A stretch of DNA of 64,000 nt, taken from positions 3,442,452-3,506,451 of the forward strand of contig JAQFVV010000036.1 in assembly GCA_028023455.1 (NCBI GenBank), read 5' to 3'. A model generated the notes under the pieces. The model saw only the letters and a program-made list of their open reading frames with translations. It made no database searches and was not told where the DNA came from. The DNA is from Epiperipatus broadwayi (taxonomy: Eukaryota; Onychophora; Udeonychophora; Euonychophora; Peripatidae). Shown here one piece after another: positions 35,229 to 48,245 of the stretch. Each line of letters starts with the position of its first letter. The first letter of the stretch is position 1. Made by a program: the position numbers and the translations under genes.

Positions 35229-38045
35229 GTGATAATGAGATGAGATGCAATGTGACTTCTCCTTTATCAGAGTCAGGAATTTCTCAGCTACCATTCCCAG
35301 AGAAACTTTACCTTCCTGTTCCATTGCTGCCCTAAGTTTTTCCCATATTCTTCTCTATCCTGCTCCACCCCATTTGTACAACATAATCTTTGTCAACTCC
35401 ATGGCCTTTATATCTAAATCCCCCCTTATTTTTTCCAAACCCAGCATAAAAACCAAGAGATGCTTTCTATATAATGCCTTTGTTTATATTTATTTTCCCA
35501 CAACTTCATTACTTGTGCTCCTTCTACTTGCAAACATTTACATTCAATTAACATATGCCTAATATTTTCTATGCCATTCTTACACAATATGCAGACTAAA
35601 TCATCCACATTTTTCCATTTATGTATATATTTCCTTGTTGCTAAAGATCCCATTCAAGCCGTAAACAGTAAACTACTTTCATTGCTATTATCATAAATTA
35701 ACTTGCACCCAATATTCTGTTTACTTCTATATAAATTTAAACTCTTTTTACTCTCCATACTAGTTCTCCATCTCTCTTAACTCCCTATTCTTTATTAATG
35801 CATCTATTCTTCTATCCCATTCCTTGCAACTATTACACTCAACAATTCTCATAAAACAATTATCCCACCTTTTGTATAAGTATCTGCCATCAATTCTTTA
35901 TCCAAATCTTCAGCATACCATACCACCTTTCCCCTCTTGGTGCCTGATCTTTACTGATAATCCAATTGCATACTAGGTTGGCTACTCTCTTATTATAAAT
36001 AAACTGCAACCTACTGAACATTTTCATTTTGCTTTTTGCATCGCTCATAAAAATGACATTTCTCCTTGAATTGCCTCCTTTACCATCACACATCTGCATC
36101 CAATGCAGGTCTTCTTATTTCTCTTTATACTTTTTCTAAGTAATATAACACCCCTTTATGTAAACCCCAATGGATCATTACCATATGTTAATCCTGCTAC
36201 TACCACTCCCTTCCATACAATTCTAGCTACATCATATTTATTATATGAAAACACTGTTAATTTCCTTATCAGTCCCTATCTTTCTTAGCTTCATTTATCA
36301 ATTTTTTCTCCCATTCATCCAAGCAACTTCTCTGATTACTTAAGATGACTCCCAAATAAAATTATACCTATTCACCACACTTAATTTTATATCCCCCAAT
36401 AAAAATTATTTGTCTTCTCTTTTCCCAGTATTAATCATCATTACTTTTGATTTTTCTTCAGTAAATTTAATCCACATCTCTTTATTCACCATAGCACATG
36501 TCCTCAGCATAACTTCCTTGTCTTTCCTTCTTTCTGTGCACAAGAAATCATCCGCAAATAAAAGACCTGATAATTTATATACTCCCTTGTCACCTATTAA
36601 TGGTAACTCTACCCTATTCCTAGTCTTTTTATTGCTCTGTCCATTTCTCTCAAATACAACAGGGCATCCTTGCCTTAGTCGCATCCCATTTTCAACTTTA
36701 ACTGATTCTATACTCCCTAATTGATATGTATAGTAATTATTTTCATACAATCTCTTAATAAGATCCACTAAAGCAACATCTATTCCCAAATTTACTAAAC
36801 TTACCAATAATCTATTTCTATTTACTCTATCATATGCCTTCCCTATATCTATAAAACCCATACATAACTGCATACCTTTATTCCTACTTATATCTATAAG
36901 TTGTGTAACTACAAATAAACTATTTCCTAGATGCCTATCTAATTGAAAACCTTCTTTCATTTCTCCCACTATATTATTTTCTTCCATCCACTTTCCGACC
37001 CTTCAAGCCACAACATATGTGAAAACTTTATGTAACACTGATGTTACCAATATTGGTCTTTAGTTACTTAACTTTATATGATCCTTACCCTTTCCTTTAA
37101 ATAGTAGTATTACTCTTGTATTACTTCAACAACCCTGAAAATCTCTCTTCTGTCAAAATAAGAGTCGTAGATCAATTCATAGATCACATGACCCTGTCTC
37201 TTAAGCTTGTAAGTTATAAACAGTGAGGATTGCCAATTCCTCTACAAGCTTTATGATAAATGCTTAGCCACAGCCAGCACTTAAAATATTTCTGTCATCT
37301 TATTAAAACATGATAAAAGATTTGACTTTGCCCTATGTCCTAAATTCATTACCATCTCCACTGCCATCCATCTAAACCTCGACTTTCCACTTTTCAATTT
37401 CTTCCCTGCCTCACTCAGTTCATTTTTTGTAAACCTAATATTTCCATTACTATATGATTTTATTTATCACTTTGTCCTTCACATCTAGCATCTTTTCTAT
37501 ATCTATTTACATACTTATTTAAGATTGTGTCTAATTCTTCTCTAGAGCTACTCTATTTTCTCATCATGTAGTAATACTATTTCTCTCTCCCCACATTCCT
37601 TCTTTTAATGTATTTCCAAAATTTTTTACTCCCATCTCTTTGGCTTTTATTTATATCCTCCAACAATTTACAATTTAATTAAATTCTCTTCTTATAATTA
37701 TCTATTTTGGCCAACTTCTTTTTTTCTAAATACTTTTCCTATTTAACATTAACATCTTTTTGACTTTCCTTGTTTTTAATATCACATTTATATTGTCTGC
37801 GTGCTTTTTCTCTCTTTTACACTTCTACTAACTCTCATTTTTCTACTCATTTTATTCTTTTGAATATTCTCACTTAAAAGCCTATTTGCCACTTTCTCTA
37901 CTTCACCACACCAGTCCCTATATTCATCCCAAATTCTCTTCCATGGTTTCTTCAACTTTTATTTATATTCTTCTAACTTATTCTTATCATTCATTCTCCA
38001 TCCACATTTTTCACTATCCTTTCTACTTTTATAACTCATTGAAAT
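35229..38045 (-). mobile_element. CR1-like LINE, copy 3, 5'-truncated
   Basis: Reverse-strand copy of the family at 1-819 and 26300-31106. It keeps a 193-codon open RT frame (36987-36406) with GFQLDRHLGN, LCMGFIDIGKAYDRV, the catalytic LSGLLFADD (about 36548-36580) and VMMINTGK. It also keeps the zinc tail CILCKNGIENIRHML (35590-35540) and the 3' end near 35229 (GAGATGCAATGTGACTTCTC on the plus strand). The frame is broken elsewhere. Truncation falls between endonuclease and RT near 38045. A single-arm H10 hairpin fragment (37158-37300) interrupts it. The strand is pyrimidine-rich on plus, mirroring copy 2. Confidence 0.88.
37158..37300. repeat. H10 hairpin fragment inserted in the LINE
   Basis: Reads CAAAATAAGAGTCGTAGATC, TCACATGACC (37184-37193), CTCTTAAGCTTGTAAG and ATAAATGCTTAGCC, matching the start of the H10 composite at 40137-40260. 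Only one arm is present. LINE sequence resumes after about 37310. Confidence 0.75.
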
Positions 38046-38356
38046 TGTTTCAATAAGCCCTCTAGTGTCAGTAAATGACAATATATTATTAAAGTGGGAA
38101 AAGATACTCCTTTAACTTCTTCCTCCTTCATAGAGCACAAGAATTGTCTGCAATGCTTTTGTTAGAAGGAATTAATTTGTAATCAATCAAAAATGTATTT
38201 TAAAATATTTTTAAATCTGATTGACATATATATTTAGCAAAAACACTGGAGACCATTGTTTCTCAACCTTTTTCTCTCTGCAGATGATTTAGATTCCAGA
38301 AAGTATTTCCATGGACTGGTAACATAATTAAAATAAATTTATTTTATTTATGATGT

Positions 38357-38423
<67 letters not shown>

Positions 38424-38756
38424 TACATACTTATATTGAAACAGATACATTGTTTCATATATATATCCCAAAGTTTCCCCTCTTTTTACAAATATATAAG
38501 TGAAAATAAAAGCTGATGCAGTTAGTGAGTTAAATTCAGAAAAATAGATAAATAATTGACTGTGATGTAAAATCAGTTTTTCACTCACATTATAAAAACC
38601 AAATGTGTGAATTCAAATTCTTTAAGAAAAAAAATCAATATTTAAAACCTACAGTTAAAATTTAAATGACACATTTATTTAATGAATCTTTAACATTAAA
38701 AATTTGTAGTTTCAAATTAAAATGTTACCGATATAATATATTCAAACCTTAAAACA
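38046..38756. other. Unassigned spacer with (TA)n at 38360-38420
   Basis: A TA run of about 61 bp lies at 38360-38420; no gene. The open frame at 38328-38588 crosses the microsatellite. Confidence 0.5.
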
Positions 38757-39094
38757 TCACATGATCACTATCTTCCATGCTTGCTCATAACTGTTGTTAA
38801 AATAGGCAAAACTCTCCCCATACAGTAGTGCCACTCTAAGCAAGACAGAGTAATCAATGGATTCCAGAAGGCTTGTGCATAAAATCTCCATCTAGTGCCT
38901 ACTCATCCAATATCCCCAAACTAGTTTCTGGTTTATGGCCTTCGTCAGTGATAAGCCTTGGATCTAAGAGCACTGCACCTTAGGATATTGGATGAGTAGA
39001 CACTAGATGGGGATTTTATGCACAAGCCTTCTGGCATCCATTGATTACTCTGTCTTGCTTAGAGTGGCACTACTGTATGAAGAGGGTTTTGCCT
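38757..39094. repeat. Hairpin element, family H5, copy 3
   Basis: The tail with TCACATGATC (38757-38766) is on the left. The arms run from GGCAAAACTCTCCCC (about 38806) to its complement at 39094. The apical region is CTTCGTCAGTGATAAGCC (38940-38957). This is the best-preserved H5 copy, with both arms nearly complete. Confidence 0.88.
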
Positions 39095-40109
39095 TCATAT
39101 ATTTTTTGTTGGATCTGAATGTTTTCCACATTAAAGTACAGAAATGTAATTAGTTGATCAAGAATGATAGCATTGCTTTCTTGCCTTAGGCAAAAGAAGT
39201 TAATACATTTTTGGTAAACATATTGGTTGGCATGGGTGAGATCAAAGAAAATATTCAAAAACACTGTGGGAAGTAGGAGAATATAAAGAGAGAAATCAAT
39301 CAATTCCAGGCAGTTAGTTATTTGTGGTAATTGCTTCGCAGTAAATTGCAGTTCAGTCTTCAGTCATTCTACAAAGAAGAGTTTAGATCATAAGAACAAC
39401 TAAGTTTGGAGCCACATGGCCATTAAATAAAGAAGTGCTGCAGTTAAAGAGAAACTCAAGGTTACTATAAAACTGCGATATGAATAACCACTTATTAATG
39501 TGGTAAACACTAAAATGTCTGACTAGTAAGGTATAGCTTGCTCTCCTTCCCACATCATGAAAGAAGTCATGAGGATGAAAATAATATGCCTAAGTGACCA
39601 GATGTAAATCATTCAGCCCTGAAGACAAACCCCATTTTTAATGTGAAGATTGTACCAGTGGTGAAATGTCAACATAAGAACCATTAAAGAGATTTGAAAA
39701 GGTAAGAATACTCTAGATAGTTATTGAAAGGTGTTTAATTAAGATTGACATAATGGTGTTATGATGTAAGAATATTACCTATATTCATTTACTTAATAAT
39801 GATAATTATGAACTTCCATTTTTACATGAAACAGTTGTTTTGACAATTGAAATATTTAAAGGTATTTTCAAAAATGTGGTAAGAAAAGCATTTTGGAAAG
39901 GATAAAGTGAAATGTAGTTATAGAGTTATTTAAAATAAATAATTGGACAAAATCATAAAATATTCGTGTCAAATTTAGAAACAAATGTCGTAATGATAAA
40001 CCCAATGTTACATGAAAACAGTTATGAACTGAGATAATTTCTTATTGATAGAATAATATAATTGCTACTAGTGTTATTAGAACAAAGAAGGTAAAACTAA
40101 AATAAGCCA
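39095..40109. other. Unassigned spacer
   Basis: Somewhat higher complexity at 39320-39700, but no open frame or splice-flanked exon found. Confidence 0.35.
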
Positions 40110-40960
40110 ATAGAAATGGTGAGACTATAAATAGTCAAAATAAGAGTCATAGATCACATGATCCAATACTCTTAAGCTTGTAAAGATATAAACAATGAGC
40201 ATTTGCCAATTGCTCAACAAGCTTTGTGATAAATGCTTAGCCAGAAAAAATATTTAAAATATCTCTGTCAAGAATCCCCCCCCCTAACCTCTGACCATAG
40301 TTTCATGTTAAGACTACTAATATATGGTATGGCTGAAGATCTCTCAGCCCCATATAGCTATTTGAGTTGGATAGCTAGGTTTTTCCACTCAATAGATAAC
40401 TTTTAGATAAATGCTATTTTTGTATTGGTATTTTTAGATCTAGTGTCTGAAGCTATCCTAGCCTATTAAGCAATTGGCAAATGCTCACTGTTTATATCTT
40501 ACAAGCTTAAAAAAATGGGTCATGTGATCTATGACTCTTATTCGGACTATTTATAGTCTCTGCCTTAAGTCTTATGCACTGTTATATTGCTAAGACTACT
40601 AATATATGATATGGCTGAAGATCTCTCAGCCCCATATAGCTATTTGAGTTGGATAGCTGGGTTTGAAGATATGTAGGTGTCTGAAAATTTCAGATTTTCC
40701 ACTCAATAGATAACTTTTAGATAAATCCTGGCTTTGGCTTGGTATTTTTAGAAGTAGTGTCTGAAGCTATTAGATGTAGTGTGTGAAGCTATCCTAGCGC
40801 CTCTCTGAGGAGTGCCAAAGCACAAAACCATGGTCAGAGGTTGGGGGGAGAGGGGTTCTTGACAGAGATATTTTAAATGCTTTCTCTGGCTAAGCATTTA
40901 TCACAAAGCTTGTTGAGCAATTGGCAAATGCACATTGTTTATATAGTTATAATCATTTCA
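40110..40960. repeat. Composite hairpin element, family H10
   Basis: Two interleaved inverted repeats are present: 40118-40220 pairs with 40466-40562, and about 40208-40310 pairs with 40820-40930. A block beginning GACTACTAATATATG and reading on to CCCCATATAGCTATTTGAG occurs directly repeated at 40313-40377 and 40590-40660. TCACATGATC (40154-40163) and its complement (40518-40527) mark the tail. A CCTCTCTGAGGAGTGCC apex lies at 40800-40816. C9 (about 40276) pairs with a G-rich run near 40840. The CATATAGCTATTTGAG block is also related to H9, so H9 and H10 belong together. Confidence 0.8.
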
Positions 40961-42023
40961 CAAATATTGCAAATTCCTTCCTGCTTTTCAATCTATTCTA
41001 TCAGATACTTAATGATAAAATTAAATGTTAATTTAAGCATAAATCTCAAAAAGAAATTCTACCAAGACTAAAAAAAGTGAATTTTCATCATGTGATTCAG
41101 TTAAGAGAAAACATTTCTATTATTTTATTTGCATGTGTTGTAAATTTTTATGTAGTTAAACTTGGTGTCTAATATATACTGAGTTTTATACAATTTTCTT
41201 GAGGAAAAAAAATCATTTAACTTAGATTCATTTGTAAGATTTTAAATCCCCTAATTTGTTACCATAGCAACGCATTTACGAATTTAACAAATGATATACA
41301 TTTAAGAGTTTATAATATGTTTTAAAATTAGTGTTGCTACTTACTTATTTACCAGGAATTTTAATTTAATTTAAATACGGCTTTTAATTTTTTTTATTTT
41401 ATTAAATGTTCATAAATTAGATTATACTTGTCGGTTCTGATTTATATATATAGGCAATGTACTGTTTTTACCATATTAATTTAATTATAATTTATATAAT
41501 ATATGTATATGTATTTTTAACTGATTAGGAGCTTTAGCTTACAAAAAATAAATTTTGATTTCCCCTTTTATGCAGATATTCGCGAAACTTGATCTATAAA
41601 ATTCATAAGTTCCTTTTATTATATTTTACAAAAATTATTTTTTAGATGAAATCTGGGTTATTGTATGTAATTTTAAATAATAAAACAATAAACATTCTGA
41701 AATTAATTAGGCGTCAACCATTTAATTAGTAATTTTTAAAATTATTTCCTTATTTAACCGGTCGTGTTAAAACATCTATTTTGCATGGGTGTGTGCGCGC
41801 GCGCGCAAATGTTTTTTTAATATTGGAATTCAATTTGTTGCCGCTCAGTAGCCATTTCATTTTGATATATATTTACAAAGCAGTAAATCATCTTTCAATT
41901 TTCTATTTAACTATTTAGCGGTCTTTCATAATAAATGCATTTTCAGATAATTAAACATATCCTTATTAAAAACTTTTCAGTTGTCTAAAAAAATTTACTT
42001 TAATATCTTTTAGAAAAATTTAC
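40961..42023. other. Unassigned spacer with an X-box and a GC dinucleotide run
   Basis: Apparently unique sequence with a few more CpGs than neighbours, a GTGTGTGCGCGCGCGC run near 41791, and a 24 bp tandem doublet (41991-42038) just before H12. No gene supported. Confidence 0.4.
41258..41271. promoter_or_regulatory. Perfect RFX X-box consensus match
   Basis: GTTACCATAGCAAC fits GTNRCC-N2-RGYAAC, the motif bound by RFX factors at ciliary gene promoters. No gene is visible nearby, so function is unproven. Confidence 0.3.
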
Positions 42024-43063
42024 TTTAATATCTTTTAGATGACCCATCACTCTCCACTCTATCTAATAACACTGATACATTCAAGAACATATATGCTGAA
42101 AAGATAAATAATCACCAATAAAAGTACTTCATGCTAAACCAGCAATCATCAGTTGGTCCAGATTATCATCTCCCACACATATATACTATAAGTGCTCAGA
42201 TATATATTAAGCTAGACTCGGCCTCAGAGTGGCCTTCGAGCATTCCATCATCAGATTTTCAATTGGATGGACGGTTGAAGAGTTGGAGTGTGTAGTAGAT
42301 TGGAGCCTGTCCATTAAAGTATGAAGATTTTATCTTAATATATATCTGAGCACTTATAGTATATATGTGTGAGAGATGATAATCTGGACCAACTGATCAT
42401 TGCTGGTTTAGCATGAAATACGTATATTGGTGATTATTTATCTTTTCAGCATATATGTGCTTGAGTGTATCAGTGTTATTAGATAGAGTGGAGAGTGATG
42501 GGTCATCTGAAAGTCTGTGCTCATATACCCTATATTACATATATAGACACAGGTATATAATAAGCCTGTGTTTCAGTTATTACATTATAGAGATGTCTGC
42601 CCATCCTTGCATATGTATTAAATGGATTTGTCCTGTACATGTGGGGTTCAGATTGACTTTAGGTCAACATGGGTGTGACAAGAATCTCGGCCTCAGGGTG
42701 GCCTTCGAGCATTCCATCATCTGATTTTCAATTGGATGGACGGTTGAAGAGTTGGAATGTGTAGTAGATAGGAGCCTGTCCATTAAAGTATGAAGATTGT
42801 CTATCTTAATATATATCTGAGCACTTATAGTATATATGTGTGGGAGATGATAATCTGGACCAACTGATGATTGCTGGTTTAGCATGAAATACGTATATTG
42901 GTGATTATTTATCTTTTCAGCATGTATGTGCTTGAGTGTATCAGTGTTATTAGATATAGTGGAGAGTGATGGGTCATCTGAAAGTCTGTGCTCATATACC
43001 CTATATTATATATATACACAGGTATATAATAAGCCTGGGTTTCAGTTATTTAATATCGTTTAG
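42024..43063. repeat. Hairpin element, family H12, with internal duplication and 15 bp target-site duplication
   Basis: Flanked by TTTAATATCTTTTAG (42024-42038) and TTTAATATCGTTTAG (43049-43063), one mismatch in 15. Inside, a unit starting TCGGCCTCAG-GTGGCCTTCG is directly repeated at 42218 and 42688 (period about 470 bp). The left segment is the inverted complement of both (ACCAGCAATCATCAGTTGG against CCAACTGAT-ATTGCTGGT). The left end is truncated (ATGACCCATCACTC). The right end AAGCCTGGGTTTCAGTTA matches the right end of the copy at 50290-51043. The open frames here are shadows. Confidence 0.85.
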
Positions 43064-44027
43064 TCATTTTTGTCGAATTTTTTACTACTCGAAGTGATAC
43101 TTTTGGTCTATTTGCCAGTGATAAGATTTCTCATGATGTCATTTGTTATAGCTCAATTTACTTTCAAACAATGAACTTGCCCAGATTCAGCACCATTAAT
43201 TAATGAATTGATGGAATGATGAAATTAACCAATGAATGGACGGATGAATTAACCAATGACAGAAACAAGTCGACAGATTAAGATGCTCAGTAAATCCACC
43301 TGCTTCCATTAAGGATAGGGATTACTATAAAATGGCCATCTTTATTGGAGATAACAAGACAACCAATAACTATCAGTACTAAATGGCAGTACACACATTC
43401 ATTGTTAAATCAATAGGACAAACTCACATTGAACTGAAAATTGCTAGAATTTCAACCTATCATGAGGCAAGCTGCCACAGGATAGCTAAAGTGTCACGTA
43501 CTCCAAGAAGGACCCCTGAAATAGCTTATTTCAATAATTGCAGAACTAGATGTTAAGTCATGATATTTCATGAATGGCAAATCAGTTGTTAATATATATA
43601 TAAGTCAAATAAAGATTTAATCTTAATTGTGTTATCTGTGTTTACTCTGAGTTAATATGATCACAACAACAATTGAATGATCTGAATTCAAAGCTTATAG
43701 TATAATTATTTTACATTAAATATTAAACAGTTCTGATAGAATGATAAGGAATCTGTATTTTAATTTTCCTTATTTTCTTGTTCTCAAATATTATAAGTTA
43801 TTATCAGATAAAAAAAGCTTTATAGTGCAAACATCAATTTATAGAAATCAAATTGCCCAAATGACAATGATAATTTATATTTCTTTTGCCTAGCAGAAAA
43901 CATTATAAAAGTAACTCTTTTGTTTCAAAATTATTTATATTTTTTTAAACATAATTTCGTTGATAAATATATTTTATTTTTACAACTATATGATTTAAAC
44001 TTATATTGTGAAAATCCAAAAAAAAAA
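43064..44027. other. Unassigned spacer, possible degraded LTR
   Basis: At 43590-43670 a TATATAAG, an AATAAAG and a TGTGTTTACTCTG segment follow one another as in LTR R/U5 regions. No partner LTR, primer-binding site or polymerase was found. No gene supported. Confidence 0.25.
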
Positions 44028-46745
44028 AAAAATTTAATTCCTAATTCACTGCAGGATGAAAGTCTCTCCAAGTTCAATCCAACTTCTCTGATCTCTAGCC
44101 TCTCTTTTCCACATCAACCCTGCAAACTTTCTTGTTTCATCCATACATCTCATATGTGAACTCTTTCTGGGTCTTTTACAATCTCTTGGAATCCAGTTTA
44201 AGATTGCAATCATCCATCTATTATCATCTCTTCTTGCAAAATGTCCAGCCCAACTCCACAGACATTTAATTCTTTCAACAATGTCAGTAACACCTGCTTG
44301 CTCTCCTATCCCTGTATTGTGTTTTTGATCCCTTCTTGTTATTTTTTACATGCATCACTCCAGTCTCAGATCCATAAGTAAGAAGTGGTGAAACACATTT
44401 ACTAAAAAACCTTCCTTTTCAAATACATAGGCATCTTTCCTTTTAATATTGTTATTCCTACGAAAAACACTCCAATCAAGTTTAATTCTATGATTAATTT
44501 CATCCATTATGTTTCCATCTGTAGTAATAACCTGAGCAAGGTATTTGTAGCTAACATTTTCTAACTCTTCATAATCAATCTTTTATTTTCACCTTTTGAG
44601 AAAATCCATTGAACATTAATCTTTTTAACATTTATCTTTAGTCCTAATTACTTACTTTCATCTGATAACTCTTGCAACATTTCCTAAAACTGTGAAGCAT
44701 TATTTGCAAAAACAACTACATCATCTGCAAAATCTAAATGACTTAAATAATCTCCATTTACTTTTACTCTTTTAGCTTTCCATTTTAATCCATAAAATAC
44801 TTCTTGCATCACTGCTGTAAAATATTTTGGAGATATGGAGTCACCCTGGCTTACACCCTTTTAAATTTTAACCTTCCTAGTATCATTATGTAATCTAAAT
44901 GGTGATGTTACATTTTGATAAATATTCTTCAGAATATGACAATATCCTGGGTTTATACCTTTATGATCCAATGCTTTAATCACTGAAGAAATGCTTATAG
45001 AATCAGATGCCTTTTTATAATCTACAATTCAAAAGGATAATGACTACTCATATTCATTGGTCCTTTCTATAACTTCTTTCAATACTTGGATATGATCTAC
45101 TGTAATAAAACCACTTTTAAATCCAGTTTGTTCTTTTGGTTGGTTAAAATACAAGGTTCTCTATAGATGAGTTGTAATTATTTTGGAAAAATTTTGCATA
45201 AAACTGATGAAAGACTGATAGGTCTGCAATTTCTAATATCTTCTTTATCACCTTTTTAAAATATTAATACTGCATTTTTCCAATCATCTGATACATCTTT
45301 ATCATTTAGACATTTGGTATATAATGTTGCCAAAATATTTTGTATTTCTTCACCTGATTCTTTTAATATATTGATTATAATTCGATCATTACCTAAAGCT
45401 TTTCCCTTCTTCATAAATTTAATTGCATGTCTCACTTCTTCATTTAAAATTCTGGGCAATTCAGATGATATAATAAATGTAAAAGGTACTTGTTCGTTAT
45501 TACTATATAATTCATGATAGAACTCTTCTACCCATTTTATGATGTCATCTCTCTTTTCAGTAAAAGTTCCATTTTTTTCTTATTGCAGATATGCTTCCTA
45601 TCAACACCAAAATGTTGTTGTACACTCTTGAGACTTTTATTCTCTTCTACAGATTTCCTTGCTAGTTAACAATTATACTTTTTTTATATCAATATGGACT
45701 CTTTTTTGCACCATTTTACAAAATTTGAGATATTCAATCTTTCTTAATACATCGTTTTTGTATATCTTCATGTTCCTTCTTTTTTTCTTTTTTTCATAAA
45801 TTCTCTAGTCTCAGTAGAAATTTTATTGGTCAATTGCTGATTTTTTTTTTTACCAGCTATCTTTGTTGCAGTTTTTAAAAGTGTATCTGTTATTTTCCTA
45901 TTAATTTCATTCAAATCTGAATCATGTTCAAAATCTACTAGTACTTAAAAACGATTTGCAAGTTCTAATTTAAATTCATTAGAATGTTTCTGAAGATTAG
46001 GAATGTCAACTATAAATATTGTTTTTCTTAATAATTTTTGTCTCTCTAGTTTTGAATTAACATGTATCTTACATCTTACTAATCAATGATCACTTCCTGT
46101 GTTAAATTTATTAAGAACATTACAATCTTGAAATATGTATTTTCTGTTAGTCAAAATATAATCCAATTCTGTTTGTCTTCATTTGGGATGCTTCCATGTC
46201 CATTTCCTTTTAACATTTTTCTCAAAAAAAGAATTCTAATATAAAGTTTTTCTTTTTCTGCAAACTCCACAAGTCTATGTCCTCTCTCATTTCTATTACC
46301 ATAACCAAAATTACCTACAGCACTTTCATTTTTCATTTGTTTACCAATTCTAGCATTAAAGTCTCCCATAACAATTTAAAAATGTTGTTATTCTGATCAA
46401 AAGTCTTATTGTACATCAATATAAAAATCTTCTACTACTTCATCACTTTGAGAACTTGTTGGGGCATAAACCTGAATTATCTGCATTTGGTATTTGCTAT
46501 TAAGTTGAGTAACTAATCTTGCTGCTCTGTCCAACCCCATCAATCTCCACAATGTTGTTCTTTCACTTTTTATTTTAATGAATCCTATGCCACTTGTACA
46601 TATGTCCATTGTTTAAATCACTTGTCTCTTTGTCTTTTCTTCTAACTTCATAAAGTTCAATAATGTCCCATTTACAATGAGACAATTCTTCCAATTCTTG
46701 CAATCTTCCTTCATTGGAAACTGATTTTCAATTGTAAGTACCCCC
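44028..46745 (-). mobile_element. RTE-clade LINE, copy B (minus strand), inactive
   Basis: Same family as copy A. The endonuclease (46613-46150) reads SGIGFIKIK, QIIQVYAPTSSQSDEVV, MGDFNARIGKQ and VGNFGYGNRNERG. The RT contains KGKALGNDRIIINIL (about 45400) and an intact catalytic LDFADDVVVFANN (FADD at about 44721-44732), unlike copy A. The 3' end lies near 44028 (CACTGCAGGATGAAAGTCTC on plus). Multiple frameshifts and stops make it dead. The start codon region is lost; the first recognisable endonuclease residues are near 46735. Confidence 0.88.
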
Positions 46746-47036
46746 ATTAACTGGTTAAAAATATTAAGCTTAAATAAATATATATTAGTTTACATAAATA
46801 TTTATTATATATATACACTGGTCAAAATAAGACATCTATCTCTGTGATTTCTATTTTTGTGTGAAAGCATTAGAATCTCTAAAACAAATACATGTGCAGC
46901 ATTTTTATATTTTTATTATTCAGTGCAATGTTACAGTGGCAAACTCAAAAGTTGAAAGTTCCTGTCTTCAAGCAACCTTTCACTTCTGACATTTGAATGT
47001 CACATGATCTCCTAAGAGGCAAACCATTTTATTACA
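46746..47036. other. Unassigned AT-rich spacer
   Basis: Contains GTCAAAATAAGA (46832) and TCACATGATC (about 47002), both reminiscent of H10, but no hairpin could be drawn. Confidence 0.4.
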
Positions 47037-47051
47037 TCATCATCATCATCA

Positions 47052-47120
<69 letters not shown>

Positions 47121-47320
47121 GTGTAGTAGTAGAAATAGTAGTAGTAATAGTAGTAGAAGTAGTAGAATAGAAGTAGAAGTAGGAGTTGCAGTAAGAGGAA
47201 TAGGAGTAGTAGTATGAGCAGGAGTAGTAGCAGCAGTAAAAGTAGGAGTAAAAAGAGAAGGAGGAAAAGTAGGAGGAGGAGCAGTAGCAATAGTAGTAGT
47301 AGGAGGAGGAATAGTGTCAA
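47037..47320. repeat. Compound microsatellite (CAT)n-(TTA)n followed by AGT/AGG-rich minisatellite
   Basis: CAT repeats pass into a TTA run of about 70 bp, then an imperfect AGT/AGA/AGG triplet tract to about 47315. Every triplet frame stays open, which explains the leucine- or asparagine-rich open frames on the minus strand. Confidence 0.92.
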
Positions 47321-47353
47321 GTAATACCATATAAAAGCAATGCCATATAAAAA

Positions 47354-47578
47354 AACAGGCAAAACTCTCCATACAGTAGTGCAAGCCAGAGTAATCAATG
47401 GATGCCAGAAAGCTTGGGCATAAAATCCCTATGTAGTGCCTACTCACCATAATCAATGGATGACAGAAGGCTTGTATATAAAATCCCTATCTAGTGCCTA
47501 CTTATCCAATTTCCCCAGACTAGTTTCCATCTTGTGGCTTTCATTAGTGAGGAGCCTTGGATCTGTAAGCAGGTGCTG
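47354..47578. repeat. Hairpin element, family H5, copy 4 (single arm, internally duplicated)
   Basis: Starts GGCAAAACTCTCCATACAG at 47358. A segment of about 60 bp (TAATCAATGGATG-CAGAA ... TAGTGCCTACT) is tandemly repeated at about 47390 and 47450. The apical region CTTTCATTAGTGAGGAGCC (47538-47556) is present, but the returning arm is lost. Confidence 0.78.
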
Positions 47579-48090
47579 AATGCATAAATGTATTAGTTTT
47601 CAGTTCTGACTTTTTAATTTTCACTGACGGTTGCAAAATCTATAAAACACTTTGAAAATTTGTCTATTGATTATTCAAGATTGTACTAGATGGCTCTGAA
47701 GTAGGCTAATGAAAACTGTTCTTACCTTATATTTGGTTTATTACATTGTTGCTTTAAATTAGCCCCCTCCCCCCAAGTTTTAAATTGTTATTTCTTATGT
47801 TTATAATAAAACACAATATCATTCAGGTTTTCATTTGTTTTAATATCATAAATCACTCTAGAAATTATCAAGTGTCTTCTAACAGCATCAGGTCAGAACA
47901 TTAAAATCAGTTTTACAAAATCCAATACTCATTTTCTAACTTTTCTATAAACATTAGTGTTTGTTTCCAAAGCTTATGTGTATCAGCATGAGAATGGGAA
48001 ATAGAAGCATTCAGACTGTGATCACCAAATAACTTTAAAACATTTTTAGATAATAAGCCTCATATTTCGTTAATCCGCCTAGATGGCAAT
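47579..48090. other. Unassigned AT-rich spacer
   Basis: A short C run near 47770; nothing else recognised. Confidence 0.4.
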
Positions 48091-48245
48091 GAGTGTTGGG
48101 TCAGCATAAAATGCATATACTGGACATCCTTTATCTTTTTCACATGTATGTGGTCATGTGTATTGGTTGTATAAAATAGAGTGGAAAGCTAAAGGGAGTT
48201 TGAAAGTCTGAATTCAAATCCCTTATAATTGCATCTAAACTCCAA
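48091..48245 (+). repeat. H12-related fragment with B-box-like end
   Basis: Reads GTCAGCATAAAATGCATATA, TGTGGTCATGTGTATTGG, AGAGTGGAAAGC, TTTGAAAGTCTGAATTCAAA and ends ATCCC. It aligns with the right arm of H12 at 42400-42520 and with fragments at 55825-55960 and 59920-60000. Confidence 0.72.

Noticed and set aside
42455-42885. Protein frames within the H12 hairpin
   Set aside because: Both lie in inverted-repeat arms and have no homologous frame in the other H12 copies.
43150-43680. Solo LTR
   Set aside because: TATA and AATAAA signals alone; no target duplication, partner LTR or terminal TG/CA pair could be fixed.
47012-47456. Leucine/threonine-rich minus-strand frames
   Set aside because: Translation of the compound triplet microsatellite.
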